Origin: Lacrimispora xylanisolvens
Lineage (GTDB): Bacteria > Bacillota > Clostridia > Lachnospirales > Lachnospiraceae
Assembly (NCBI RefSeq): GCF_002934545.1
Contig: NZ_PTJA01000008.1
Span: forward strand, 1 to 64,000
Length of the DNA: 64,000 bases
Direction of reading: 5' to 3'
How positions within the stretch are numbered: the first letter of the stretch is position 1; every line of letters starts with the position of its first letter. Under the pieces are notes generated by a model. That model searched no databases and was not told the DNA's origin. It saw only the letters and a list, made by a program, of their open reading frames with translations. This document shows positions 44,831 through 53,871 of the stretch, piece by piece. Both the position numbers and the translations under genes were made by a program.

Positions 44831-46249
44831 ATGAACAGTAAAAAAATGGGACTTGGAAGTGCAGTTTCCGTATGTGTTGGATTAATCGTGGCAACCAGCT
44901 GTCTTTTATCACTGGGACTTGGTACCGGACTTGCCGGAAAAGGCTTTATCACCGCTATGTTTATTGTTGTAATTTTAAATATTCTGCTTGCATTTTCGTT
45001 TCGTGAACTTCACGACTTAATGCCGGAAGCCGAAGGCGGACTGGGGCAGTATACGCTGGCGGGACTGGGACCTGTGCCGTCCATTGTTTCCAATCTTTCT
45101 GCCTATGTTATTACCAATATGCTGGCCGGCTCCGTAGAGCTTGCCATGTGCGGACTGGTCATACAGGAAACCTTTTTAAAAGGAGTTCCTGTACTGATAA
45201 TCAGTCTGTCCCTTCTTGCTTTTTTAACCATTGTCAATTATCTGGGAGTTGATATCTTTGCTAAAATACAAAATTTAACTGTTATAGCACTCATCGGTTC
45301 TCTTATACTGCTGGGAGTCATCAGTGCATTTAAATTAGGAGTGGGTACCCCCCTTGCTCCCGGCGCACAGACTCCTCCTGTTGTAACTGGATTTTCAGGA
45401 ATCCTGTCTCTCACTGCATTGGCATTTTGGATGTTTATCGGAATTGAATTTGTCATTCCGGTATCAAAGGATTTAAAAAATCCAAAACGGGATGTTCCTC
45501 TTGCCATGATTCTTGGCGTATGTCTTCTTTTTATCGTTCAGAGCTTATTAAGCACCGGCATGAGAAACTACGTATCACTGGAAGAACTCCGTTCCAGCAG
45601 CATGCCTCATATTATCTTTGCAGAGCGGGTTATGGGAAAAGCCGGCAGCTACTGGATGGGGTTAATCACCATACTGGCGGGGGTCAGTACCATCAATACT
45701 GTACTGGGAAGTGTAACCAGAATATTAAGCGGCATGGCAGATGCCGGTTTAATGCCATCTTATTTTAGCAAAAAAAATAAAAGCGGGACTCCCACACCGG
45801 GACTTTTCCTTATGACAGGAGTCATCTCTTTTATATTGGTGAGCGGTATTGCAAACTATTCCGGTTTAACCAATTTCCTCCTTGCAGCCTCCTGTTTCTG
45901 GCTCACCTCCTACATCCTGGTCAATCTTACCGTCCTGGTGCTGCGCAGGCGCTATCCCAATGCTAAGGGAAGAGATAAACGGTTTACATTAGGGGGAATT
46001 CCCCAGATTATCTGTATTATAGGAGACATTTATATGATCTTGCATATTGCAGAAGGAGATGCCCGGATATTTATTTATAAAATATATTTTGTACTGCTTA
46101 TTATTACCTTACTTTTTGCTTTCTTCTGGGTAAAGATTGTAAAAAAGGCTGATGCATTCCGCCCCGTTTCTCTGGATGAAATCAATAATGTGAAACTGGA
46201 AAACCAGGATGAGGAAGGTCAGGCATCCCCCTCCCTGATGATAAACTAA
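44831..46249 (+). CDS. APC-family amino acid permease
   Basis: 472 residues with about twelve membrane helices and the amino-acid/polyamine/organocation motif region (AVSVCVGLIVATSCLLSLG in helix 1; ALAFWMFIGIEFVIPVSKDLKNPKRD in helix 6 and its loop). It exchanges or imports an amino acid or amine. AAGGAGG precedes the ATG. Position after the dehydrogenase suggests it brings in that enzyme's substrate. The C-terminus is acidic and unstructured. Confidence 0.92.
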   Translation: MNSKKMGLGSAVSVCVGLIVATSCLLSLGLGTGLAGKGFITAMFIVVILNILLAFSFRELHDLMPEAEGGLGQYTLAGLGPVPSIVSNLSAYVITNMLAGSVELAMCGLVIQETFLKGVPVLIISLSLLAFLTIVNYLGVDIFAKIQNLTVIALIGSLILLGVISAFKLGVGTPLAPGAQTPPVVTGFSGILSLTALAFWMFIGIEFVIPVSKDLKNPKRDVPLAMILGVCLLFIVQSLLSTGMRNYVSLEELRSSSMPHIIFAERVMGKAGSYWMGLITILAGVSTINTVLGSVTRILSGMADAGLMPSYFSKKNKSGTPTPGLFLMTGVISFILVSGIANYSGLTNFLLAASCFWLTSYILVNLTVLVLRRRYPNAKGRDKRFTLGGIPQIICIIGDIYMILHIAEGDARIFIYKIYFVLLIITLLFAFFWVKIVKKADAFRPVSLDEINNVKLENQDEEGQASPSLMIN

Positions 46250-46263
46250 CTCAATATCATAAA

Positions 46264-46298
46264 AAAATACGTCTTTGCCAACGGCCAAGACGTATTTT
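46264..46298. terminator. Bidirectional terminator between permease and trmL
   Basis: AAAATACGTCTT (46264-46275) pairs with AAGACGTATTTT (46287-46298), with GGC/GCC in the loop. T runs follow on both strands. It ends both convergent transcripts. Confidence 0.9.
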
Positions 46299-46300
46299 TA

Positions 46301-46795
46301 TTATTCTTTCCAATGGAGATGATGCAGCTCTCCCTCCATGGTCATACGATCAAATCCATTCTGCCTCAAAGCTTCATAAAGAACAATGGAAACAGAATTA
46401 GATAAATTCAGGGAACGGATATCGCCCCACATGGGAATTCTCACACAGCGGTCCTCATTGTCCACAAGAATCTCTTCTGGTATTCCGGCACTTTCCTTCC
46501 CAAACATGAGAAAGCAATCCGGCTCGTATTTTACATCGGAGTAAACATGATGTCCCTTGGTAGTGGCCATATAGATTTTCGCTCCCGGATTCCGGTCTAA
46601 AAAATCCTCATAATCACTGTACACGGTAACATCTAACTTATCCCAGTAATCAAGGCCTGCCCTTTTGATCAGTTTGTCATTCAGCTTAAAACCCAAAGGC
46701 TGAATCAGATGAAGCCTGGTATCCGTGGCCACACAGGTTCTACCGATATTCCCTGTATTCGCCGGCATCTCCGGTTCCAATAGTACAATATTCAT
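46301..46795 (-). CDS. trmL: tRNA (cytidine/uridine-34 2'-O)-methyltransferase TrmL
   Basis: 164 residues, SPOUT fold. The family signatures NTGNIGRTC near residue 13, LMFGKESAGIP near 100 and RSLNLSNSVSIVLYEALRQ at the C-terminal knot are all present. It methylates the wobble base of tRNA-Leu. The start lies five bases after the stop of the aminotransferase gene. Confidence 0.95.
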   Translation of the reverse strand: MNIVLLEPEMPANTGNIGRTCVATDTRLHLIQPLGFKLNDKLIKRAGLDYWDKLDVTVYSDYEDFLDRNPGAKIYMATTKGHHVYSDVKYEPDCFLMFGKESAGIPEEILVDNEDRCVRIPMWGDIRSLNLSNSVSIVLYEALRQNGFDRMTMEGELHHLHWKE

Positions 46796-46800
46796 AGTGA

Positions 46801-47970
46801 TTACGCCTTTCCATCCAGTCTTTTAATAAAGCGTTCCATACGGCTTAACGCTTCTTTTAGGTTCTTTAAGGAATACGCATAGGAAATACGAAGATACCCT
46901 TCTCCGCAGTCTCCAAATGCAGTTCCGGGAACAACCGCCACTTTTTCTTCCATGAGAAGCCGGGTGGCAAATTCATCAGAGGTCATACCAAACCGTTTGA
47001 TGCACGGAAATGTATAGAAGGCACCGTTGGGCTCAAAGCATTCAAGTCCCATCTCCTGAAACGCATGCATTAAATAACGCCTTCTCTGATCGTAGGATTC
47101 CCGCATGACTGCCACATCCTTATCTCCGTCCCGCAGTGCAGCAACTGCTGCATACTGACTGGTGGTAGGCGCACACATAATGGCGAACTGGTGGATCTTT
47201 AACATCTGCTCTAAAATCATTCTGGGGGCAGCGGCATACCCAAGCCTCCAGCCGGTCATGGCGTAGGATTTGGAAAATCCATTAATTAAAACAGTTCTGT
47301 CTTTCATTCCGGGAAAAGCGGCTATGGTGGAGTGATCCCCGCCATAAGTAAGCTCTGCATAGATCTCATCAGAGATAACGAATAAATCCTTCTCAATTAT
47401 AATGTCTGCTATTTCCTTCAGCTCTCTGGCATCCATAACAGCCCCTGTGGGGTTGTTTGGAAAAGGAAGAATGAGAACCTTTGTCTTTGGAGTGATCTTC
47501 TCCAGAAGCTTTTCCTTCGTCAGCTTAAACTGATCCTTCGCTTCCAGATCAATGATCACCGGAACTCCATTGGCAAGAATGGTGCAAGGGACATAGGAAA
47601 CATAGCTGGGCTGGGGAACCAGCACCTCATCGCCTGGATTTAACATGGCACGGAGTGCAATATCAATGGCTTCGCTGCCGCCCACCGTTACCATCACCTC
47701 ATGATCAGGATCATATGTAACTTCAAAGCGGCGGCTTAAATAGCTGCAGATCTCCGTCTTAAGCTCTTTTAACCCAGCGTTGGAGGTGTAAAATGTCCGT
47801 CCTTTTTCCAGTGAATAAATACCCTCTTCCCGGATATGCCATGGCGTGTCAAAATCAGGCTCGCCTACACCCAGAGAAATGGCGTCCTTCATCTCACTTA
47901 CGATATCAAAAAATTTACGGATTCCCGAAGAGGGAATCTCTGTTATACGGTCTGATAATGGGTTTCTCAC
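46801..47970 (-). CDS. PLP-dependent aminotransferase class I/II
   Basis: 389 residues, fold type I. The PLP lysine is in SFSKSYAMTGWRLGY near residue 235; NPTGAV near 175 and SDEIYAELTYGG near 205 are the standard cofactor contacts. It resembles aspartate/alanine- or aromatic-type aminotransferases; the substrate is not determined. The GTG start overlaps the end of the Lrp regulator as GTGA, so regulator and enzyme are coupled. Confidence 0.9.
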   Translation of the reverse strand: MRNPLSDRITEIPSSGIRKFFDIVSEMKDAISLGVGEPDFDTPWHIREEGIYSLEKGRTFYTSNAGLKELKTEICSYLSRRFEVTYDPDHEVMVTVGGSEAIDIALRAMLNPGDEVLVPQPSYVSYVPCTILANGVPVIIDLEAKDQFKLTKEKLLEKITPKTKVLILPFPNNPTGAVMDARELKEIADIIIEKDLFVISDEIYAELTYGGDHSTIAAFPGMKDRTVLINGFSKSYAMTGWRLGYAAAPRMILEQMLKIHQFAIMCAPTTSQYAAVAALRDGDKDVAVMRESYDQRRRYLMHAFQEMGLECFEPNGAFYTFPCIKRFGMTSDEFATRLLMEEKVAVVPGTAFGDCGEGYLRISYAYSLKNLKEALSRMERFIKRLDGKA

Positions 47971-48449
47971 GGCGTAATCAGCATCCTTTCATCTTGTGTC
48001 TCTTCCGCAAGAACCGTCCCGTGATCTTTATATTTTTTCAGAACAAAATGGGTGGCTGTGCTGAGCACGGATTCCATGGGGGAAAGTTTCTCAGATACGA
48101 ACTGGGCAACTGCTCTCATGGTCTTTCCTTCGATAAATACGGTAAAATCAAAGGCCCCTGACATCAAATAAACTGCATTTACCTCACTGTACTGGTAAAT
48201 GCGTTCTGCGATCTTGTCAAAACCCATACCTCTCTGGGGAGTTACCTTAACCTCAATCAACGCAACCACCTTTTCATCGCTGGTATTATCCCAGTTAATC
48301 AGGGTGTGATATCCGCAGATGATATGTTCCTTTTCCATTTCGGCAATCTCGTTTGCAATGGCTGCCTCACTTTCTCCAAGTAGAACCGCCAGATCTTTTA
48401 AATCAATTCTGCTGTTTTTTTCAATAATTGCCAGTATCTTTTCTCTCAT
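47967..48449 (-). CDS. Lrp/AsnC-family transcriptional regulator
   Basis: 160 residues. N-terminal winged helix (ILAIIEKNSRIDLKDLAVLLGESEAAI) and C-terminal RAM ligand domain (VALIEVKVTPQRGMGFDKIAERIYQY, VYLMSGAFDFTVFIEG). Such regulators respond to an amino acid; the overlapping aminotransferase gene is the obvious target. GGAGGTAGGAT precedes the ATG. Confidence 0.92.
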   Translation of the reverse strand: MREKILAIIEKNSRIDLKDLAVLLGESEAAIANEIAEMEKEHIICGYHTLINWDNTSDEKVVALIEVKVTPQRGMGFDKIAERIYQYSEVNAVYLMSGAFDFTVFIEGKTMRAVAQFVSEKLSPMESVLSTATHFVLKKYKDHGTVLAEETQDERMLITP

Positions 48450-48463
48450 ATCCTACCTCCGAT

Positions 48464-49039
48464 TTACCTGTTTTGGGATAACACCTTATATAGTTCGTCC
48501 TCTGAAGGCCGGTCAAGATAGCCGTTTCCGTCTTCATGGACAATAATCCGTTTGATTCCGTCTGTTACTTTCCCAATGACTGCCGCTTTCATTCCATGCT
48601 CCTTTAAGGCAGATACCAGATCTCCTCCGTTATCCGCCGCCAGCACAAAGCAGCCCTCTGAATAAAGACGGTATGGGTTTAAGTCGTACCGTTCACAGAC
48701 CTCTATGGTTTCCTGCCTTACTGGAATTTTATGAAGGTCAAAAGAAATTCCCGTCATATAGGCGCCGGATAAATCCCAGAGAGCCTTTAGTATTCCTCCT
48801 TCAAGGACCGGCTCCCATTCCGTAGCCCCCAGATTCTTAAAAAACTCCGGATCATTTACCGGTAATAAAAAATCTCCGGTTAAAATCTGGTCAATATATT
48901 GCGAGGAGAACCACTGATGCAGTTCTCCCTCTCTTTCACTTACTATTTTTAACGTTCCGGCTAATCCTGCATATCCTGCAGCTACAAGATCCTGCCCTGG
49001 CTTTATCGTTCCTGTATTTTCTCTTTCAATCCGTCTCAT
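48464..49039 (-). CDS. HypE-like AIR-synthase C-terminal domain protein (N-terminal domain missing)
   Basis: 191 residues. The segment from GGILKALWDLSGAYMTGIS to AVIGKV is the C-terminal AIRS domain of HypE/ThiL/PurM-type enzymes, but the N-terminal ATP-binding AIRS domain that would normally precede it is replaced by about 70 residues of unrelated sequence (KPGQDLVAAGYAGLAGT). It therefore should not have the HypE activity. No hydrogenase genes are near. Function unknown; it sits in an operon-like run with VanW and the Lrp gene. Confidence 0.75.
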   Translation of the reverse strand: MRRIERENTGTIKPGQDLVAAGYAGLAGTLKIVSEREGELHQWFSSQYIDQILTGDFLLPVNDPEFFKNLGATEWEPVLEGGILKALWDLSGAYMTGISFDLHKIPVRQETIEVCERYDLNPYRLYSEGCFVLAADNGGDLVSALKEHGMKAAVIGKVTDGIKRIIVHEDGNGYLDRPSEDELYKVLSQNR

Positions 49040-49048
49040 GTTCTGTTT

Positions 49049-50539
49049 TTATTCTCCCGGTCCTGCCTGGGGACTATCCACAGCATCTTCCCATTCAGGT
49101 ACTGCCGGGGATTCCGGCTGCTGGGTTGTTTCCTGAGCTGGCTGTGTAATAGTATCAGGAACCTCAGAAGGATGGACTGGTAATGGTTCTGCAACTGCGG
49201 GTGCTGCCGGACCAACCTTTATAATTGCCTTGGAGGGATTGTAGGTATCCGTATGAAGTATCTCTCTGCTCTGTTCTGCACCATCTACATACACAATCTT
49301 CCAGAGTCTTGATTTCATTCCTGTATGGGCAGACTGAACCTGCTTTCTGGATCCAGGCGGCATGGTAGGATCTACAACCTCTTTTGCAGCCCCCGGATCA
49401 GTGACACTGAGTGTTTCCGAAACAAATTCAAAGGTCCGGTTGGCTGGTCTGGTCTCTTTTCCATATATGGTAAAGGTAAGAGTCTTTCCTGAAGTATATC
49501 CTTCTACATAAATAGGTGTGCTGTAATTATTGGTAAATTTAATGTCTTTATAGGTTCCTGCAATTGCCGCATCCTCCGATGGCTTTACATAGCTTACCAC
49601 CATGGAGTGATTCTGTCTCTGACTGATGTCTAACTCTGCTCTGAGTGCGGCATTATAAATGGTGGTAGCGATCTGGCAAACTCCGCCTCCCACACTGTCA
49701 ACCACCTGGCCGTTCTCATATGCAGCAGCTGTCGCGTAACCATTATCAACCGTAAAGGGGTGCATGCAGTCATAACCGGACAAGGTCTCTCCAGGCATTA
49801 ACACATGGCCGTTGATCTTTCCGGAACCAACCTGCAGGTTTTTGGACCTGGAAGCACCGCTTGATGAGAAATTGGTAGAAAAGGTTCCAAGTACATCCTG
49901 TATGGTAGATAAATCTTCGGTTGTAATCGCCGGCTTTACTTCGGCAACAACTGCATTAACAGTGATCGGCTCTTTTAAACCATTTGCAAACGCCGCATTA
50001 AGAGCCTGCTTTGTGGCTTCCACATCCACTGTTTTTCCAATTACAGAAGGTGTGACTGTAAATGCTCCGTTCTGGCGGACAATGGAAGCATTCTTTGGCT
50101 CAGCCACTGCAGGTGCACATTTTTCAGCCACAAATGACGCTAACCTGCCATCATCCAAAGAAGTTTCCAATGGAATAATGACTGGATTGTGTTCGATATC
50201 CTTTTTATTTAAATATCGTTTTAATAAATTCCCCCCCTGCCAGGAGGATGCTGCCTGAGAAACCGCTTCCGGGTTGCTCCAATGAAACCCCAGATCCTTA
50301 GCTGTCGTATCAACCGGCTGTCCGTCCACAACCAGTGTGATTTTCTGATTTTCCATTTCATTAACCAGGCCCTGAACCTTCTGCCCGGCTTCTTCCTCTG
50401 TCAAACCGCCCAGATTATAATCCCCGACATAGATACCGTCCGGAAGCGTATCAGCCATAACGTATGCTGGTGAGAAAAATCCGATTCCCACTGCCAGCAT
50501 GGAGGCTGCCAGGCATATGGACAAAGTTTTCTTTTTCAT
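49049..50539 (-). CDS. VanW-family cell-wall protein
   Basis: 496 residues. Sec signal peptide (SICLAASMLAVGIGFFSPAYVMA), one or two YoaR-like peptidoglycan-binding repeats (GDYNLGGLTEEEAGQKV, ~30-210), the VanW domain (GGGVCQIATTIYNAALRAEL near residue 280; RQNHSMVVSYV), a G5-like segment (residues ~350-420) and a Pro-rich acidic tail. VanW proteins are found beside vancomycin-resistance genes but no van operon is here. Role in cell-wall metabolism is inferred. Confidence 0.88.
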   Translation of the reverse strand: MKKKTLSICLAASMLAVGIGFFSPAYVMADTLPDGIYVGDYNLGGLTEEEAGQKVQGLVNEMENQKITLVVDGQPVDTTAKDLGFHWSNPEAVSQAASSWQGGNLLKRYLNKKDIEHNPVIIPLETSLDDGRLASFVAEKCAPAVAEPKNASIVRQNGAFTVTPSVIGKTVDVEATKQALNAAFANGLKEPITVNAVVAEVKPAITTEDLSTIQDVLGTFSTNFSSSGASRSKNLQVGSGKINGHVLMPGETLSGYDCMHPFTVDNGYATAAAYENGQVVDSVGGGVCQIATTIYNAALRAELDISQRQNHSMVVSYVKPSEDAAIAGTYKDIKFTNNYSTPIYVEGYTSGKTLTFTIYGKETRPANRTFEFVSETLSVTDPGAAKEVVDPTMPPGSRKQVQSAHTGMKSRLWKIVYVDGAEQSREILHTDTYNPSKAIIKVGPAAPAVAEPLPVHPSEVPDTITQPAQETTQQPESPAVPEWEDAVDSPQAGPGE

Positions 50540-50590
50540 ATTCCATCCTCTTACTCTACTGTTTCCGCCTGACGTTTTGTCAGATAAAAA

Positions 50591-50707
50591 CTATCTCATA
50601 AAACTTAACATCATGGGGAGTACCATTGCTATAATCAGTAAAACTACAACTGCGATCAAAACTACTGACATAAACTTCTTGTTGTTCTTATTGTTAAAAT
50701 TAATCAT
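50591..50707 (-). CDS. 38-residue single-helix membrane peptide
   Basis: A short frame missed by length cut-offs. Ribosome site AGAGAGGTGATACAAA is well placed before ATG at 50707; it ends in TAG at 50591. The peptide starts MINFNNKNNKKFMSVVL, then a hydrophobic run of about 20 residues (VLIAVVVLLIIAMVLPMML) and SFMR. The basic/polar head and single helix look like a small membrane protein. It sits between VanW and an exonuclease gene. The strong ribosome site argues that it is real; function is unknown. Confidence 0.6.
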   Translation of the reverse strand: MINFNNKNNKKFMSVVLIAVVVLLIIAMVLPMMLSFMR

Positions 50708-50722
50708 TTTGTATCACCTCTC

Positions 50723-51430
50723 TTATATTCTTCCATATTGTGCGATGATTTTATCCGTAATTCTGGATATTTCATTTCTGGATAAATGATCCAATTGCAC
50801 AGATAAAGCTATTTTATGATATTTTAATAAATCCTGCAAGTGTTCTTTTTGCCGGTTTGATGCTGGTTGTTCCTTTTTTACCTTATAAATCAAGGGGACA
50901 GAGTCAAAGACTTCCGGATTCCTTTCACCAAACTCTCTTTTCATTGCCTGATACAGCTCATGAGCTGCAATGGCATCAAATCTGGCACGATGGCTCTGTT
51001 TTATTTCGATCCCAAAATAACCACAGGCTGCAGAAAGACTTTTTGATTGATCTTCCGGCATAAATTTTCTTGCAAGCTTTAATGTATCAATTCCCTGCCG
51101 TTCAAAACATAATCCTTTATTTACTGCTGCACGTTTTAAAAAACTGTAATCAAAGATGATATGATGTCCCAGAATAGGCAGTTTTCCTGCAAAATCAAGA
51201 AAATGGCCAATTATGGATTCGATGCCTGAAGCAGGCTCCAGCTGACTGTCAGTAATACCAGTCAGGGAAATCACACGCTCTTCCAGATTGCGGTAAGGAT
51301 TTACAAAGCATTCAAATGTGTCCTCTGCTTTTCCATCCGTCACCCGCACTGCTCCGATTTCAATAATTTTATCCCGCTTAGGGTCAAGACCGGTCGTTTC
51401 TAAATCCACAGCAATATAAGATGATATCAC
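50723..51430 (-). CDS. DnaQ-like 3'-5' exonuclease
   Basis: 235 residues. Exonuclease domain motifs are DLETTGLDPKRDKIIEIGAV (Exo I, residue 9 on), HHIIFDYSFLKRAA (Exo II) and HRARFDAIAAHELYQ (Exo III His/Asp). The C-terminal ~60 residues form a separate helical region. Related to the epsilon subunit of DNA polymerase III but short; probably a repair or proofreading exonuclease. GTG start overlaps the nth stop as GTGA. Confidence 0.9.
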   Translation of the reverse strand: MISSYIAVDLETTGLDPKRDKIIEIGAVRVTDGKAEDTFECFVNPYRNLEERVISLTGITDSQLEPASGIESIIGHFLDFAGKLPILGHHIIFDYSFLKRAAVNKGLCFERQGIDTLKLARKFMPEDQSKSLSAACGYFGIEIKQSHRARFDAIAAHELYQAMKREFGERNPEVFDSVPLIYKVKKEQPASNRQKEHLQDLLKYHKIALSVQLDHLSRNEISRITDKIIAQYGRI

Positions 51431-52113
51431 GTTTTGTTCTTCCTCTCCTCATTTTCCCCCGTTACAGCACTGGGACACAGCTCCTTTAGGAAGCAGTCTC
51501 TGCATTTGGGACTTCTTGCAATGCAGATGGATCTTCCCAGCGTGATAATCTGGATGTTCCACAGGATCCAGTGATCTCTTGGCAGTATCTCCATTAATTC
51601 ATATTCAATTTTTTCCGGATCGTCTGATTTGGCAAACCCCAGTTTTTTTGATATCCTCTTTACATGGGTATCGACCACAATACTGGGTTGGTTATAAATA
51701 TTGCCCAGTATTACATTGGCGGTTTTCCTGCCCACTCCTGCAAGCCCAGTCAGTTCTTCCATGGTCTTTGGAACTTCGCCTCCATACTTTTCCACCAGAT
51801 CTTTACAGCAGGAAATAATATTTTTGGCTTTCATGTGATAAAATCCCAGGGAATGGATATCCTGTTCCAGCTCTTTTAGATGGGCATCTGCAAATTTTTC
51901 CGGGGAGTCGTATTTTTGAAATAAATCTGCAGTCACCATGTTGACTCTGGCATCGGTACACTGGGCACTTAAAATAACTGCAATGAGCAGCTGCCACGGT
52001 GTTTCATGGTTTAAATAGCAGATATATTCCGTTCCGTATTCCTGGTCAAGAGCCGCTAAAACCCTGGTTACCCTGGCTCTTTTTTCTGCTTTTGTCTCTT
52101 TTTTAGCCATCAT
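51427..52113 (-). CDS. nth: Endonuclease III
   Basis: About 228 residues. DNA glycosylase/AP lyase of base excision repair. The HhH motif LAGVGRKTANVILG with the catalytic Lys and the catalytic Asp in VVDTHVKR are present, and the [4Fe-4S] ligands are in CIARSPKCRDCFLKELC. The start is one of several ATGs: 52122, 52113 and 52110. I chose 52113, overlapping the previous stop as ATGA; 52110 is better spaced behind GGAGGAG. Confidence 0.95.
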   Translation of the reverse strand: MMAKKETKAEKRARVTRVLAALDQEYGTEYICYLNHETPWQLLIAVILSAQCTDARVNMVTADLFQKYDSPEKFADAHLKELEQDIHSLGFYHMKAKNIISCCKDLVEKYGGEVPKTMEELTGLAGVGRKTANVILGNIYNQPSIVVDTHVKRISKKLGFAKSDDPEKIEYELMEILPRDHWILWNIQIITLGRSICIARSPKCRDCFLKELCPSAVTGENEERKNKT

Positions 52114-53870
52114 CTCCTCCATATGCCAAGCTCATGGACTGCTGCATTATGGGTAAGCACATCCCTTTTTTTATAATCAAAAAGAACCGCTCTTCCATCA
52201 TGAAATACCTCCACATGAGCCATCTTGATCAGCTGCCTGGCTTCGAATCCTTCATAACCCTCTTTTAAATAACCATATTGAACCGCCTCATCGGCAAAAA
52301 AAGCTTTTATCTGATCTTTATAAGGTTCCTGATCAGCGGAAAAAACGGGACGGCTCTTTAAGTTTTCTCTCAGATATAAGTCATATACCAGAAGATCCCT
52401 GTAATAAGACTGTTTATCAGGAACCCGAAGGCTGATAAACGTCTCTAATATCTCGTACCTGGCCATTCGGCTGTGACTCAGCTTAGACAATTCCTGTTTA
52501 TCATAATATTCGGCCAATGACTCAAACATATCAAAAGGAGTATGAAATTCTTTGCGAAATTCTTCTATTGTAGTTTGAAACTGACCGCTGTTGCCGTAAA
52601 CCTCCAACATCTCTTCCAGTCCCTTTAGCTTAAGAACTCCACCATAGTCAAGCCATCTGGTGGATAAGACTTCATAGGGTGGTTTTTCCTTATAATGAAT
52701 CTCATACTCTTGTGCCTTCTGTGCCATATAGGAACCCTTTAATACCTTCAAAAATCCCAGCTGAAGCTGTTCCGGCTTCATATCATAAACCTGGTTGAAG
52801 GAACGCCTGAAGCTTTCATAGTCTTCAAAAGGAAGTCCAGCAATCAGGTCCAGATGCTGATGTATATTCCCATAGCTGTTTATGATCTCCACATTCTTCC
52901 TTAATACAGACAGATCCATACTCCGGTGTATTTCCTTAATGGTGAATTCATTGGTACTCTGCACCCCGATCTCTAACTGGATCAGTCCGGGTCTCATGCG
53001 GGACATCAGCTGTAATTCATCCTGATTCAGTAAATCAGCGGAAATTTCAAAATGGAAATTAGTCACCCCGTTATCATGTTCAATTAAATACTCCCAGATG
53101 CGATACGAGTGATTCCTGCTGCAGTTAAAGGTTCTGTCTACAAACTTCACCTGTGGAACTTTTTTCTGAAGAAAAAAATCCAGCTCCTTTAACACCAGAT
53201 CCGTATCACGGAACCGGACGGACTTGTCAACAGAGGAAAGGCAATAGCTGCAGGAAAACGGGCATCCCCGGCTGCTTTCATAATAAACAATACGGTTTTC
53301 AAAACCGGCCATGTCCTGATAAAGAAATGGAATCTTGTTTAGATCAACCGGGGATTTTAAAGGATTAATAACCGGTAGTCCATCTTTATCCCGGACAGCA
53401 GTTCCGTCTATCTTCTGAAAGGCTGTCTGATCCCATCCCGGAATACCTCTCTGCTGATCCAGATAACAGCTGACTACTTTTTTAAAGGTTTCTTCCCCTT
53501 CTCCCATCATAATGCCGAAAACGTGTGGCTCTTCCTCTAAAATCCGGGCCGCATCGTAAGACACCTCAGGACCTCCCAGCCAGATCTCCACGTGAGGGAG
53601 AACTTTCGGAAGGTCCCGTACCAGTTCTAAAATATGGGAAATATTCCAGATGTAACAGGAGAATCCCACTACATCTGGTTTTCTTCTATAAATATCACTC
53701 AATATTTCATCCATCTGATTATTAATGGTATACTCCCCGATTTCTATCTCAAACCTTCCGTCGCTCAGTTCCGGCTCTTTCAGCCACGCCTGGGTATAAG
53801 CCTTTAAACTGTAAACACCAGGATTGGAATGAATATATTTGGCATTCAGCGCCGCCAGTAAAAACTTCAT
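52110..53870 (-). CDS. B12-binding radical SAM protein (DUF4080 type)
   Basis: 586 residues. N-terminal B12-binding Rossmann-like domain (GGPEVSYDAARILEEE), then a radical SAM domain whose 4Fe-4S motif is CPFSCSYC near residue 205, and a C-terminal DUF4080 domain. Substrate unknown; relatives are common in Firmicutes. It begins one base after the dCMP deaminase stop with GAGG just upstream, so these genes are translated together. Confidence 0.9.
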   Translation of the reverse strand: MKFLLAALNAKYIHSNPGVYSLKAYTQAWLKEPELSDGRFEIEIGEYTINNQMDEILSDIYRRKPDVVGFSCYIWNISHILELVRDLPKVLPHVEIWLGGPEVSYDAARILEEEPHVFGIMMGEGEETFKKVVSCYLDQQRGIPGWDQTAFQKIDGTAVRDKDGLPVINPLKSPVDLNKIPFLYQDMAGFENRIVYYESSRGCPFSCSYCLSSVDKSVRFRDTDLVLKELDFFLQKKVPQVKFVDRTFNCSRNHSYRIWEYLIEHDNGVTNFHFEISADLLNQDELQLMSRMRPGLIQLEIGVQSTNEFTIKEIHRSMDLSVLRKNVEIINSYGNIHQHLDLIAGLPFEDYESFRRSFNQVYDMKPEQLQLGFLKVLKGSYMAQKAQEYEIHYKEKPPYEVLSTRWLDYGGVLKLKGLEEMLEVYGNSGQFQTTIEEFRKEFHTPFDMFESLAEYYDKQELSKLSHSRMARYEILETFISLRVPDKQSYYRDLLVYDLYLRENLKSRPVFSADQEPYKDQIKAFFADEAVQYGYLKEGYEGFEARQLIKMAHVEVFHDGRAVLFDYKKRDVLTHNAAVHELGIWRR

Positions 53871-53871
53871 A

